A DNA stretch of 64,000 nt from Terrimonas pollutisoli (GTDB lineage Bacteria; Bacteroidota; Bacteroidia; Chitinophagales; Chitinophagaceae), in contig NZ_JARKNA010000005.1 of NCBI RefSeq assembly GCF_029360765.1, positions 124,001 to 188,000 of the forward strand, written 5' to 3'. Both the position numbers and the translations under genes were made by a program. Positions within the stretch are counted from its first letter, which is position 1, and every line of letters starts with the position of its first letter. Positions 33,436 to 43,048 of the stretch are shown one piece after another. A model generated the notes under the pieces. The model saw nothing but the letters and a program-made list of their open reading frames with translations. It did not search any database and was not told where the DNA came from.

Positions 33436-34327
33436 TAAGTTTATATGTAAAGCCAAATTGTGGAGTGTTTCCCAGGTAAGATGCGGTAAACGACAACCTC
33501 CTTTCCGCAAGGTCTTTATTCTTGTGTACATGCGGAACTAAAATGCCTGAAAGCGTACCAACTGCAGTACCAATTAAAATATCAGAAAGAAAATGCTGCC
33601 CTCCTCTATAGCGTAAATAAGCGGTAGTACCAGTTGTGATTCCTGCGAGTGTAAATGGCAACCATTTTACGTTTGACTCAGGATGATAATCGTTCAGAAC
33701 TTTTGCAATAAAGAAAGTGGAGGTTCCAACAAGGGCTACATGCCCGGCAAAAAATGAATTCTTAGCGCCGCCTCTCATTCTTGTGGCCATATCCACATTC
33801 GGGTTATAAGCATAAGGCCTGTACCGGTCGGTTAAATAAACGGAACCCGTATATAACAACCCGGTTACAGCCATTGATTCAAGATACAGCGTAGCAATCT
33901 TAAAAGCGTCTTTGCGAATCTTTTTGTCAAACATCAATATTACCGGTAGTGGCATGGAACCATAAAATATCATGTTTCCCACATCATTGGCCTTGTCGTG
34001 GTATACACTTGCTCCATGCCTGTCGAAAGAAGGGATATTGCTCTTGTCAAGACTTAGTATTTTTTCTTCAGTCGACTTATCCTTGCTGTAAATCTGGCCA
34101 AAGGCATATAAGCTCCATCCGGTACCGACTGCTGTTATGGGAATATCAGAGCCGGCTCTTAATTTATAGACGGGACTTTGTCTGGCAACTGGTATAGCCA
34201 CGACTGGCTGTGTGTTATCTACCGACACCGTTATACTATCTGCTACAATTTGACTACTGTCTGTCTCCTGGCTGATTCCTGATAGGTGGAGTCCTAAGAG
34301 TACTGAGATTATAATACACGTCCGCAT
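33428..34327 (-). CDS. PAP2-family phosphatase, secreted or membrane-bound
   Basis: This 299-residue protein has an N-terminal signal sequence (IIISVLLGLHLSGIS) and a PAP2 domain (about residues 100-270). Phosphatase motifs are recognisable: TDRYRPYAYNP (motif 1), SFFAGHVALVG (motif 2, in place of PSGH) and RYRGGQHFLSDILIG (motif 3, Arg-x5-His-x3-Asp). The enzyme probably removes phosphate from a lipid phosphate (undecaprenyl or phosphatidyl type) at the periplasmic face. Hydrophobic segments flank the motifs. It is convergent with nnr, and the stops overlap. Confidence 0.88.
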   Translation of the reverse strand: MRTCIIISVLLGLHLSGISQETDSSQIVADSITVSVDNTQPVVAIPVARQSPVYKLRAGSDIPITAVGTGWSLYAFGQIYSKDKSTEEKILSLDKSNIPSFDRHGASVYHDKANDVGNMIFYGSMPLPVILMFDKKIRKDAFKIATLYLESMAVTGLLYTGSVYLTDRYRPYAYNPNVDMATRMRGGAKNSFFAGHVALVGTSTFFIAKVLNDYHPESNVKWLPFTLAGITTGTTAYLRYRGGQHFLSDILIGTAVGTLSGILVPHVHKNKDLAERRLSFTASYLGNTPQFGFTYKLTK

Positions 34328-34504
34328 ACTATTGAAAGCACAAGCTATGTGCCACCGAAATTTTAAGCAGAAAACATGATTTAAACAACTGTTTTTGAGT
34401 AAGAAATAAATCTTGATGGGGAACTAGTTCCTCATGAAAAGCTATCTACAGATTCAATTTTTGTGTAAAATTGTAAACAAAGACTCTCTTTCCTAAAACT
34501 ATTT

Positions 34505-36160
34505 ATGAAATACATTATCACCTTCCTTACCTTTTTAACCTTAATTACTAGCTGCAATACTGATAGAAAAACAAATTTTCTTTCGAAACCGGATGATATG
34601 ATTGCTGATGAATATGTCATCAATATAGATAGGGACACGACGCTTGTAACAAAGAATGGAGCACTTTTTAAAATTCCAAAAGGTTCGTTAGCTACTAATG
34701 AAGGAAATACTGTAACACTGGAAATAAGGGAAGCCTATTCAATTCAGCAAATGATTCAGGCAGGACTTACTACACAATCGAACGGCGAGCCGCTTTCAAG
34801 CGGCGGTATGATCTACATAAATGCTGCAGCCGGACAAAATGTGACCATCAAACAGGCAATAAAAGTTGCCATACCTACAAACTATCTTGCCAATAACATG
34901 CAGTTATTTAAGGGTGAACAAGCGGGAGATGGGGAAATTAATTGGAATAACCCCATAACTCTACCGGAAAACAAGCAAATGAATCAAATTGAACAAGGGA
35001 GATTTTTGTTTGAAACCAAATGCACCTCCTGCCATTCAATTGGTAAGGATGGTACAGGACCTGATCTTGCCAACATTCTAAAAAGACCTTACATTGATGC
35101 CGAAGATGGCTACCCTAATTTTCATTTTAGCATTTCAAAACACAGTAATAGCGGCGAATTCTTCACTATTGAATCAGGAGAGCGGTATTATCATTTTAGT
35201 TATGGGGCATTGTACAATTGTAACATGTGGAAAAGGTATGGCTCAATCGCTACTCTTTTTCCCGACTTAACATATGAAAATATTTTCGGAGTATATAGAT
35301 ATATTCAAAATGAAAGCAATGAGAGGGATTTGCCAATGCCATCCCATGTGGTTTTGGATGATTGCATTGACAGTTGCAAACTTTATAAAGAAAGGGTCAG
35401 CAACCTTCAATACGAAAAGCAAATTGCTGAGCAAAAAAGAAAAGGTCTTATTAAGGATAATGGCCCTCTCGTTGATATAACACCTGATTCCACAATACCT
35501 GATACTTCAAATATGGCTTCACCTCTTCCCATTGATTTTGAAGAAAAGGTTTCTCCTCAAAATTATGATGCAGTTTACTACCAATTTACCATTGAAAGTT
35601 TCGGTTGGTTCAATATTGATGTATTATTAAAAGATGTAAATGGCGTAGAGGAAAGTGAGTTATTTGTAAGAATAATTGGTGAGTACTATGAAAAGGTCAA
35701 AGTCTTTCTGATTATTCCATCCGCCAAAGTTTACGGAGAAGGCGGGCCGGCGGAAAGAAGCCCAAGTGAGTTTGCGTTCTTTTATAAAAATGGTAAGCTG
35801 CCATTACCTCAAAATGTCAAAGCATATATAATGGCTGTAACAGAAACGGAATCAAGCATAGCATTTGCTTTAAAGGAATTTACAACAGGACGACAACAAC
35901 AATTCGATATATCCTTAAAAGCTGCAACAAAAGAACAATTCCGCTCGGCTATTCAGAATATCAGCCTTGGCCGGCTTTATATTGGCGTATCAGATTCAAA
36001 AAATGCCAGGGCCATAAGACAAACCGATATTGAAATAAAGAATATTGATGCGGAAATAAAAAAAACAGAAACTCTTAAACCAAAAGGATGCGATTGTGAC
36101 TGTGGACAACTAATCTTCGAGCCTTCAAACACCATCGCTTTAGATTCAACTACTAAATAA
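34505..36160 (+). CDS. c-type cytochrome lipoprotein, paralogue 2 (axial Met not conserved)
   Basis: This 551-residue lipoprotein (TLITSC, Cys 17) has the same architecture as the 7558-9090 protein. The N-terminal beta domain (about 30-140) has the shared QAGLTTQSNGEPLSSGGMIY and NNMQLFKGE strings. The heme motif CTSCH is at 173-177, and the C-terminal beta domain has FGWFNIDVLL. The position of the heme Met (SMMTGFPDL in paralogue 1) reads SIATLFPDL here, so the sixth ligand must come from elsewhere or be absent. It has an extra His/Tyr-rich loop (about 200-240) and a Cys-rich tail (GCDCDCG near 532). Monocistronic. Confidence 0.83.
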   Translation: MKYIITFLTFLTLITSCNTDRKTNFLSKPDDMIADEYVINIDRDTTLVTKNGALFKIPKGSLATNEGNTVTLEIREAYSIQQMIQAGLTTQSNGEPLSSGGMIYINAAAGQNVTIKQAIKVAIPTNYLANNMQLFKGEQAGDGEINWNNPITLPENKQMNQIEQGRFLFETKCTSCHSIGKDGTGPDLANILKRPYIDAEDGYPNFHFSISKHSNSGEFFTIESGERYYHFSYGALYNCNMWKRYGSIATLFPDLTYENIFGVYRYIQNESNERDLPMPSHVVLDDCIDSCKLYKERVSNLQYEKQIAEQKRKGLIKDNGPLVDITPDSTIPDTSNMASPLPIDFEEKVSPQNYDAVYYQFTIESFGWFNIDVLLKDVNGVEESELFVRIIGEYYEKVKVFLIIPSAKVYGEGGPAERSPSEFAFFYKNGKLPLPQNVKAYIMAVTETESSIAFALKEFTTGRQQQFDISLKAATKEQFRSAIQNISLGRLYIGVSDSKNARAIRQTDIEIKNIDAEIKKTETLKPKGCDCDCGQLIFEPSNTIALDSTTK

Positions 36161-36286
36161 ACTTAATCAATAGCGGACAGGACCCTGAATGAGGCGTCGC
36201 AACCAAGGCCCAATCAAGGCGTTGCAACAGGTTGCAGGGCTAGCAAATTCCCAAAATGCAAATTCCCAAATTAAGCTCCCAACCCC
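36161..36286. repeat. GGCGTTGCAACAGG and AAATTCCC repeat words upstream of hppA
   Basis: GAGGCGTCGCAACC (36191) and AAGGCGTTGCAACAGGTTGC (36218) share a GGCGNYGCAAC word, which also occurs as GGCGACGCAACAGGCGATGC at 54412. Downstream, CAAATTCCCAAAATGC and CAAATTCCCAAATTAAGC (36244-36276) form a second short tandem repeat. Confidence 0.55.
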
Positions 36287-36294
36287 TATCTTTG
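36287..36294 (+). promoter_or_regulatory. TATCTTTG -7 box upstream of hppA
   Basis: TATCTTTG matches TAnnTTTG exactly and lies 35 bases before the hppA ATG, a good distance for a short leader. The matching -33 element is weak because the region upstream is AAATTCCC repeat. Confidence 0.45.
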
Positions 36295-36328
36295 CCCTCC
36301 TTTAAATTTTTATTAAGAAGCTACGCTT

Positions 36329-38551
36329 ATGGACAAACTGATCTATCTCGTTCCCATTATGGGCATTATCGGGTTGTTGTATACCCTTGCCAAGTTTAAG
36401 TGGGTTGAAAAGCAGGATGCGGGAACAGACCGTATGAAAGAAATCAGCAATTATATTGCTGAAGGTGCAATGGCATTTTTAAGAGCTGAATGGAAAGTAT
36501 TAGGTTATTTCGTAGTTATAGTTGGCATTTTGCTGGCAGTAATGGCAACTGCTAATCCCCATTCTCATTGGGCGATTGCAATAGCCTTTGTGATTGGTGC
36601 CGTATTAAGCGCTACCGCCGGATATATAGGTATGAAAGCTGCCACGAAGGCTAATGTACGTACGGCCCAGGCTGCCCGTACAAGTTTAAGCAAAGCATTG
36701 AATGTATCTTTTACGGGTGGTGCTGTAATGGGCGTAGGTGTTGCCGGTCTTGCGGTATTTGGTTTGGGAGGTTTATATATCGTATTAAAATATTGTTTTG
36801 CTCCTGATGCGGCGCTCAACTCGGATGAAATGATCCGTACGATCGAAGTATTGACTGGCTTTTCATTAGGTGCAGAGTCTATTGCTCTTTTTGCCCGTGT
36901 AGGTGGTGGTATTTATACAAAAGCCGCTGACGTAGGCGCCGACCTCGTAGGAAAAGTGGAAGCCGGTATTCCTGAAGATGATCCAAGAAACCCTGCTACC
37001 ATCGCGGACAACGTAGGTGATAATGTGGGTGATGTTGCTGGTATGGGTGCTGACCTTTTTGGTTCTTATGTTGCTACTGTATTAGCTACAATTGTTTTGG
37101 GACAACAAACAAGAATTATTGATGAAGATACCTTAGGCGGTTTTTCACCGGTTGTGTTGCCAATGTTGATTGCAGGTGTCGGTATCTTGTTTTCTATTAT
37201 AGGTACATTATTCGTTCGTATCAGTGACTCTGCCGGTATCAATACCAATACCGTTCAAAAAGCATTGAACATGGGTAACTGGGGATCGATAATATTAACA
37301 GCTTTTGCAGCCTTTGGCCTTGTTTATTGGCTGCTTCCCGAAACAATGGAACTGCGTGGCACCTTGTTTACCAAATGGGGTGTAATGGGTGCTATCGGCG
37401 TGGGTCTTTTGGTAGGCGCATTGATGAGTATCATTACTGAATACTATACTGCCATGGGTAAGCGTCCCGTATTATCCATTATTCGCCAATCATCAACAGG
37501 TCATGCAACGAATGTGATCGGAGGTTTGGCTATCGGCATGGAATCGACTTTTTTACCAATATTGGTTTTGGCTGGTGGTATCTGGGGTTCTTATGAGTGT
37601 GCCGGTTTATATGGTGTAGCTATTGCTGCGGCCGGTATGATGGCCACAACAGCTATGCAATTAGCAATCGATGCCTTTGGACCTATTGCTGACAATGCAG
37701 GTGGCATTGCCGAGATGAGTGAACTGCCTGCTGATGTGCGTGAAAAAACCGATGTTCTCGACGCAGTAGGTAATACAACCGCTGCAACAGGTAAAGGTTT
37801 TGCCATTGCCTCTGCTGCTTTAACAGCGTTGGCTTTGTTTGCAGCGTTTGTTGGTGTTGCCGGAATTACGGGCATCGATATTTATAAAGCGAATGTATTG
37901 GCTTGTTTGTTTGTCGGCGCCATGATTCCATTTATCTTTTCTTCTTTAGCTATTCGTGCGGTTGGACAAGCTGCTATGGCGATGGTGGAAGAAGTAAGAC
38001 GCCAGTTCAAAACTATTCCCGGTATCATGGAAGGAACAGGTAAACCTGAATATGACAAATGCGTTGCCATTTCAACCCAGGCTTCTATTAAAAAAATGAT
38101 GCTGCCAGGTGCTATCGCTATCATCTCTCCTCTTATTATTGGTTTTGTTCCTGGCTTAGGTGCTGAAGCATTAGGTGGCTTCCTTGCAGGTGCTACTGTA
38201 AGCGGGGTGTTGATGGGTATGTTTCAAAACAATGCCGGTGGTGCCTGGGATAATGCAAAGAAGTCATTTGAAAAAGGCGTGGAAATAAATGGTGAAATGT
38301 ATTACAAAAAATCAGAGCCGCATAAAGCCTCTGTAACTGGTGATACGGTTGGAGATCCATTTAAAGATACTTCAGGGCCTTCAATGAATATTCTTATTAA
38401 ATTGATGTCTATTGTATCTTTGGTTATTGCTCCGACATTGTCGCAAATAAGCGGAACACATCAAACACATGCCGAAGCTAAAAAAGTAGAATTAAAAAAT
38501 GAAAGCGAAACTGCTATGATCAAAAAAGAAAATGCAGTTCAGTATAAATAG
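36329..38551 (+). CDS. hppA: Membrane-bound ion-translocating pyrophosphatase
   Basis: This 740-residue integral membrane enzyme, with about 16 helices, couples pyrophosphate hydrolysis to ion pumping. The substrate-site motif [20 protein letters not shown] (about residues 206-225) and [20 protein letters not shown] are intact. [11 protein letters not shown] carries Ala, as in K+-dependent enzymes. At the position where Na+-pumping enzymes have Glu (LFESY) there is Gly (LFGSY), while a Glu is present in [12 protein letters not shown] one helix earlier. From memory, this matches the Flavobacterium-type K+-dependent H+ pump. The C-terminus has a Lys/Glu-rich tail. A terminator follows. Confidence 0.95.
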   Translation: MDKLIYLVPIMGIIGLLYTLAKFKWVEKQDAGTDRMKEISNYIAEGAMAFLRAEWKVLGYFVVIVGILLAVMATANPHSHWAIAIAFVIGAVLSATAGYIGMKAATKANVRTAQAARTSLSKALNVSFTGGAVMGVGVAGLAVFGLGGLYIVLKYCFAPDAALNSDEMIRTIEVLTGFSLGAESIALFARVGGGIYTKAADVGADLVGKVEAGIPEDDPRNPATIADNVGDNVGDVAGMGADLFGSYVATVLATIVLGQQTRIIDEDTLGGFSPVVLPMLIAGVGILFSIIGTLFVRISDSAGINTNTVQKALNMGNWGSIILTAFAAFGLVYWLLPETMELRGTLFTKWGVMGAIGVGLLVGALMSIITEYYTAMGKRPVLSIIRQSSTGHATNVIGGLAIGMESTFLPILVLAGGIWGSYECAGLYGVAIAAAGMMATTAMQLAIDAFGPIADNAGGIAEMSELPADVREKTDVLDAVGNTTAATGKGFAIASAALTALALFAAFVGVAGITGIDIYKANVLACLFVGAMIPFIFSSLAIRAVGQAAMAMVEEVRRQFKTIPGIMEGTGKPEYDKCVAISTQASIKKMMLPGAIAIISPLIIGFVPGLGAEALGGFLAGATVSGVLMGMFQNNAGGAWDNAKKSFEKGVEINGEMYYKKSEPHKASVTGDTVGDPFKDTSGPSMNILIKLMSIVSLVIAPTLSQISGTHQTHAEAKKVELKNESETAMIKKENAVQYK

Positions 38552-38581
38552 TTAGAAGATCTTAATCAGAACCATTATCAC

Positions 38582-38617
38582 ATAGTCCCGCTGTTTCTAC
38601 AGGGGGGCTATTTTTTT
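38582..38617 (+). terminator. Rho-independent terminator after hppA
   Basis: ATAGTCCCGCTG pairs with CAGGGGGGCTAT (one G-U pair and one bulge) around a short loop and is followed by TTTTTTT. It lies about 30 bases after the hppA stop. Confidence 0.8.
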
Positions 38618-38731
38618 ATAGGAACTGCCGCACAACACTTGCTTTATAATGAAGCACAAAATTGTTGTAGCTTACAATAGATAACGAGCCTGCCGCAATT
38701 TTACAGCATTGATTCGCTTAATTCCAGCAAA

Positions 38732-40660
38732 ATGAGTCCGGGAAAAAGGAATGCTTCATCAACAGGATTGTTCATCCAGCCTTTTTGGGCCGGGTTACTA
38801 ACTTTTGTTTTACTGGCTTCCGTTACCGCCTTCCTCACCTATCAGAGGTATAAAATTGTTGCAAATGAGGAAAGGGAAAAGGCATATGATGTAACAGAGT
38901 CAGTGCATAGCCGTTTGTCAACAGGACTTCAATATAGTTTGTCAGCTACACAGGCCATGTCTTTATTAATCGATCAAAATGGTACTGTACACAATTTTGA
39001 TTCTATTGCTCCTCTTATTTATAAAACACATAAAAACATTGATGCCTTACAACTTGTTCCTGGTGGTATTATCAAATATGTCTATCCAACAGAAGAGAAT
39101 AAGGAGGTGATCGGGTATAACATACTGGAAGATCTGACACGCAATAAAGAAGCCTATAAAGCCATCGAAAAAAAAGAATTATTCTTTGCCGGTCCGCTTG
39201 AGTTAAAACAAGGTGGAGTTGGTGTAGTAGGCAGACTGCCTGTTTTTATTAATAATAATTTCTGGGGATTCTCGGCTGTTGTTATCCGGCTGACAACGCT
39301 GCTAAACGCGGCGGGCATAGATACTACCGGGAAGTCAGGTTACTATTTTCAGCTATCCAAAATCAACCCGGACACCAACAAGGAAGAATTCTTTCTTCCG
39401 CTGAGAGGTTTTTCAACAAGCCAATATGAAGCGTCTGTATCAGTTCCTGACGGGGAATGGAGACTGTCGGTTGTACCGGTCAAAGGTCACAAGGCTTTCC
39501 TGGCAGCTATGCCCGTAGCCATTTTAGGTCTTATATTATCAATACTGGGAAGCATATTCGCCAGCTATGCCAGCAAGACACCTTTGCGATTAAAAAAATT
39601 GGTGGACGAACGAACAGCTGAGCTGGATAAAAGCGAAAAAAGAAATAAAGCGATCGTCAATGCGCTTCCCGATATGCTGTATGTAATCGATAAGGAAGGA
39701 CGCATTGTTGATTATAGTAACACTATCGGGCTGCAAACGCTTATGAGCCCTGAACAATTTATGATGCGAAAGGTAGCCGAAGTGCTTCCCCAGCCCGTAG
39801 CGTCTAATATCATGAGGTTTGTTGGCAAAGTTTTGCGTACAGGCCAGGTACTGAGTTATAGTTATCAATTAGAAGTTGATGGGTCCATTAGAAGTTATGA
39901 AGCGAGATTTGTACCCCATCAAACAGATGATGTATTGGCCCTTGTAAGAGATACAACAGAAGCAAAGAAAGTGGAGATGGAACTGATACAATCAAGAGAA
40001 GATCTCCGCCTGCTTAGCAATCACCTGGAAAACGTGAGAGAAGAAGAAAGACTACATATTGCCCGGGAAATTCATGATGAACTGGGGCAACACCTGACTG
40101 TATTAAAAATGAATGTTTCGTTACTCGATAAAAGCATTGCGGGGAACGATACCAGGCTCTCAACAGAATTTAATAAAGTACTCGACCTGATCAATGAGAT
40201 GGTAAAAGCGGTAAGGAAAATATCCCACGAACTGCGACCGAATGTGCTGGATCAACTAGGTCTTGTACCGGCAATGGAATGGCATAGCAGGGATTTTGAA
40301 AAAAGAACCGGGTTGAAAACAACGTTCACAACCGACTTTACAGAAATAACCCTGGCAGATAACAAGCGTATAGGTCTTTTTCGCATATTCCAGGAATCTC
40401 TTACCAATATTGCCCGACACGCCGAAGCTACAAGGGTCGACATCTCTTTAAATATCCAGGAAGGAGAAATTATCATGCTTATCGAAGATGACGGAAAAGG
40501 ATTTAATACTTCTCTTGTTGAACACAAAAAAACGTTGGGCCTGGTCGGTATGCGTGAACGGGCCATCATGATGGGCGGTACTTATATCATTAATAGTTCA
40601 CCCGGAAATGGCACCATTACCGAAGTAGTTATAACGATCGAACAAAAGCTGAACGAATAA
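38732..40660 (+). CDS. CHASE-PAS sensor histidine kinase (HisKA_3 type)
   Basis: This 642-residue membrane kinase has transmembrane helix 1 at about 14-36 and a periplasmic CHASE-type domain at about 45-250 (VPGGIIKYVYPTEENKEVIG, GVGVVGRLPVFI). Transmembrane helix 2 is at about 256-280. Next come a PAS domain at about 303-415 (NALPDMLYVIDKEGRIVDYS) and a HisKA_3 dimerisation helix with the phospho-acceptor His in HIAREIHDELGQHL (about 443-456). A HATPase at about 545-640 has FQESLTNIARHAEATRV, IEDDGKGFN and GLVGMRERAIMMGG. Such NarX-like kinases usually pair with a NarL/LuxR-type regulator, but none lies next to it. The ligand of the CHASE domain is unknown. Confidence 0.92.
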   Translation: MSPGKRNASSTGLFIQPFWAGLLTFVLLASVTAFLTYQRYKIVANEEREKAYDVTESVHSRLSTGLQYSLSATQAMSLLIDQNGTVHNFDSIAPLIYKTHKNIDALQLVPGGIIKYVYPTEENKEVIGYNILEDLTRNKEAYKAIEKKELFFAGPLELKQGGVGVVGRLPVFINNNFWGFSAVVIRLTTLLNAAGIDTTGKSGYYFQLSKINPDTNKEEFFLPLRGFSTSQYEASVSVPDGEWRLSVVPVKGHKAFLAAMPVAILGLILSILGSIFASYASKTPLRLKKLVDERTAELDKSEKRNKAIVNALPDMLYVIDKEGRIVDYSNTIGLQTLMSPEQFMMRKVAEVLPQPVASNIMRFVGKVLRTGQVLSYSYQLEVDGSIRSYEARFVPHQTDDVLALVRDTTEAKKVEMELIQSREDLRLLSNHLENVREEERLHIAREIHDELGQHLTVLKMNVSLLDKSIAGNDTRLSTEFNKVLDLINEMVKAVRKISHELRPNVLDQLGLVPAMEWHSRDFEKRTGLKTTFTTDFTEITLADNKRIGLFRIFQESLTNIARHAEATRVDISLNIQEGEIIMLIEDDGKGFNTSLVEHKKTLGLVGMRERAIMMGGTYIINSSPGNGTITEVVITIEQKLNE

Positions 40661-40751
40661 AATTATACCTGCCTGTAACCTTTTGTAAGCAGCTCCGTTT
40701 CATAGTTAATCACTGTTAAAAAAAATTAAAAAAGGTTACAGAATTATGTCA

Positions 40752-40769
40752 ATACGAAAATAGTCGTAT
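40752..40769. promoter_or_regulatory. ATACGA-n6-TCGTAT operator candidate for the BlaI-like repressor
   Basis: A perfect 6-bp inverted repeat with a 6-base spacer lies 26 bases upstream of the repressor ATG. An overlapping GTCG-n6-CGAC pair (40763-40776) follows. BlaI/MecI repressors bind dyads of this size upstream of their own gene, so autoregulation is likely but inferred. Confidence 0.55.
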
Positions 40770-40794
40770 ATTCGACAGGTAAAACTTAAAACCC

Positions 40795-41178
40795 ATGTCA
40801 ACGATAAAAAGTATAAAACCAACTGAAAGTGAATTAGAGATACTACAGATACTTTGGGTAAAAGGATTAGCGACGGTGCGGGAGGTGCATGAAGGCTTAG
40901 CCGCAACCAAAGATGTCGGTTACACTACTACTCTTAAGCTAATGCAGATCATGAATGAAAAAGGCTTAGTGAAAAGAGATGATTCAATGCGGACACATGT
41001 TTACCAGGCCGCGGTAAATAAAGAAAAAACACAAAAACATTTGCTGGGTAAAATGATCGACAACCTGTTTGGCGGCTCCCCTACTCAACTGGTGATACAG
41101 GCTCTGGGCGAACACAAAGCCAGCCCGGATGAGCTTGAAAAAATACAAGCCTTATTAAATGATCTGAAAAAACAATAA
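40795..41178 (+). CDS. BlaI/MecI/CopY-family transcriptional repressor
   Basis: This 127-residue winged-helix repressor has the family string PTESELEILQILWVKGLATVREVHEGL (seen as SELEILQILWVKGLATV and REVHEGL, about residues 10-37). The recognition helix region GYTTTLKLMQIMNEKGLVKRDD (given as YTTTLKLMQIMNEKGL) follows. The C-terminal dimerisation helices contain the usual protease-sensitive linker (about 95-105). It is followed 2 bases later by an M56 peptidase, the classic sensor-protease partner. There is a palindrome upstream for autorepression. No beta-lactamase is in the operon, so the regulated process is unknown. Confidence 0.93.
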   Translation: MSTIKSIKPTESELEILQILWVKGLATVREVHEGLAATKDVGYTTTLKLMQIMNEKGLVKRDDSMRTHVYQAAVNKEKTQKHLLGKMIDNLFGGSPTQLVIQALGEHKASPDELEKIQALLNDLKKQ

Positions 41179-41180
41179 AA

Positions 41181-42896
41181 ATGTTTGCATTCGGTCAATC
41201 CAACTTTCTGCAGGCATTGGGATGGGCTGTTATTAACAGCTTGTGGCAAATGGCATTGTTGTGGGTGGTTTACCAATTAGCGACTGCTTTATTCAGGAAA
41301 TTAACTTCCTCACAAAAGAACTCACTGGCTGCTTTCCTTTTGTTTATGGGTTTTGGCTGGTTTGTATTCACCTTTTTTGTTCTACTGATTGAAAGTCCTG
41401 TTGCCAGCGTCAGTGCGTTCATTACGATCAATGGAAATGCTGAAGTAAGCTCATGGTTTTCCAGGTTGTTGCCAATAGGATCCATTCTGTATCTTTCTTT
41501 ACTGATCTTTCCTGTTTTGAATTTTATTCGCAATTACCGCTATGTTCAAGCCATCCGTAGTTCAGGGCTTCTAAAGGCCGAGGTTCGCTGGCGGATGTTT
41601 GTGCAGAAAATTGCTGCGCAAATGGGAATAAAGAAAAAAGTGCATATCTGGGTTTCCGAATTTGTAAAATCTCCGGTTACCGTTGGTTATCTCAAGCCAA
41701 TTATTCTTTTACCAGCCGCAGCTGTCAACCATTTGACTGTTCACCAAATTGAAGCTGTTTTACTGCATGAACTCTCGCATATCAGGCGCTTCGATTATCT
41801 GGTAAATCTTCTGACAAGAATCATTCAAACAGTTCTTTATTTCAACCCGTTTGTCAAAGCTTTTTCTAAGATTATTGAAACGGAAAGGGAAAAAAACTGC
41901 GATGAAATTGTATTGCAGTTTCAATATGAGCCCTACGGCTATGCATCCGCTCTGCTTGCATTAGAAAAGGCTGCTCATCTCCCGCAATCATTGGCGGTGG
42001 CAGCATCCGGAGGAAAAAAGAATGAGCTGTTGAACAGGATTGAGTGTATTCTCGGTATAAATAAAAAGCCAGTGTTTTCATTTAACAGGATAGCTGGCGT
42101 TGTGGCTGCCTTATTCTGCTTTGTTAGTTTGAATGCAGTATTATTGTTAAGCAAGTCCGGCATAGAGACAAAACTTAATCCTGGTTTACTGACGGATGCT
42201 TCAGGTCCGTTTGCTTTTATTAGTCCGGAAAAAGAAATATACAGCCAGGAGAAAACGCCTTCAATTGAAATCGCCAAAGACCCGGTGGTTAATCACGCAG
42301 CTCTCCCGGGCGTTGGGAAAGTAGTTGAAGCCAACAGCGGCCAGCAAGATGCGATCGCTATTCCCGTTTCAAATCCATCGATCAACAGTGCACCGTTTGT
42401 CAACGTAAACTATGTTGAGGAGATCATTCCTGAGTTGGACGAAACCGCTGTGAAGCAAGTAGAAGAAGCACTTGCAGCGTCCAAAAAAGTAATGGTGGAA
42501 GATCAATGGAAAGTGGTGGAAAAAAGCATTGCGGAAGTCATGACGCAAAATGAAAAAGAAAAACTCAAAGGCGAATATAAAAAGGCTGTAAATAAGATTG
42601 ATTGGGAAAATATCCAGGACAAACTCAAAATAGCCTACGAGGAAATCAATTGGAATAAAGTCAATGAGCAGTTAAACACCGCCCTGGCCGAAATAAAACT
42701 AGACAGTCTTCAACACGCTTACTCAACTGCAATCAGCAATCTCTCCACTATTCAAAAGGAACTAAAACAAGCTAATCAAAATTGTATTCCTGATTCGGAT
42801 GTTACAATGAAATCGCTGGAACTGCAAAAGAAAGAAGTGCTAAAAGCGCTTAATAAGGTAAAAATAGCCCGGGGAAGAAAGATTGTTCACCTGTAA
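41181..42896 (+). CDS. M56-family (BlaR1-like) membrane metallopeptidase with helical C-terminal domain
   Basis: This 571-residue sensor protease has transmembrane helices at about 12-30, 35-60, 90-115 and 300-320. The zinc site HELSHIRRFD is at about residues 195-204 in the cytoplasmic loop, with the downstream metal ligand region ETEREKNCDE at about 233-242. It should cleave the BlaI-like partner when activated. In place of the penicillin-binding sensor of BlaR1, the C-terminal periplasmic part (about 390-560) is a long charged helical region. It has repeated Ile-Asp/Asn-Trp units (NKIDWENIQDKLKIAYEE, INWNKVNEQLNTALAE). The inducing signal is therefore not a beta-lactam by this evidence. 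Confidence 0.9.
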   Translation: MFAFGQSNFLQALGWAVINSLWQMALLWVVYQLATALFRKLTSSQKNSLAAFLLFMGFGWFVFTFFVLLIESPVASVSAFITINGNAEVSSWFSRLLPIGSILYLSLLIFPVLNFIRNYRYVQAIRSSGLLKAEVRWRMFVQKIAAQMGIKKKVHIWVSEFVKSPVTVGYLKPIILLPAAAVNHLTVHQIEAVLLHELSHIRRFDYLVNLLTRIIQTVLYFNPFVKAFSKIIETEREKNCDEIVLQFQYEPYGYASALLALEKAAHLPQSLAVAASGGKKNELLNRIECILGINKKPVFSFNRIAGVVAALFCFVSLNAVLLLSKSGIETKLNPGLLTDASGPFAFISPEKEIYSQEKTPSIEIAKDPVVNHAALPGVGKVVEANSGQQDAIAIPVSNPSINSAPFVNVNYVEEIIPELDETAVKQVEEALAASKKVMVEDQWKVVEKSIAEVMTQNEKEKLKGEYKKAVNKIDWENIQDKLKIAYEEINWNKVNEQLNTALAEIKLDSLQHAYSTAISNLSTIQKELKQANQNCIPDSDVTMKSLELQKKEVLKALNKVKIARGRKIVHL

Positions 42897-42932
42897 GAAA
42901 CATTATTATAGACAAGTCTTGCTATAAATTGA

Positions 42933-42962
42933 TAAAGCCCGGTTTAGCCGGGCTTTTTTTTC
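42933..42962 (+). terminator. Rho-independent terminator after the BlaI-M56 operon
   Basis: AAAGCCCGG and CCGGGCTTT form a 9-bp stem with a TTTAG loop, followed by a T run. It lies 37 bases after the M56 stop. Confidence 0.92.
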
Positions 42963-43048
42963 AAGATGTTTAATAGAATTGGATTCTCAATTATTTACCC
43001 CTTTCATCTCAGCGACGATCAGGTAATTTGGTTATGTACAGGTCGTTT

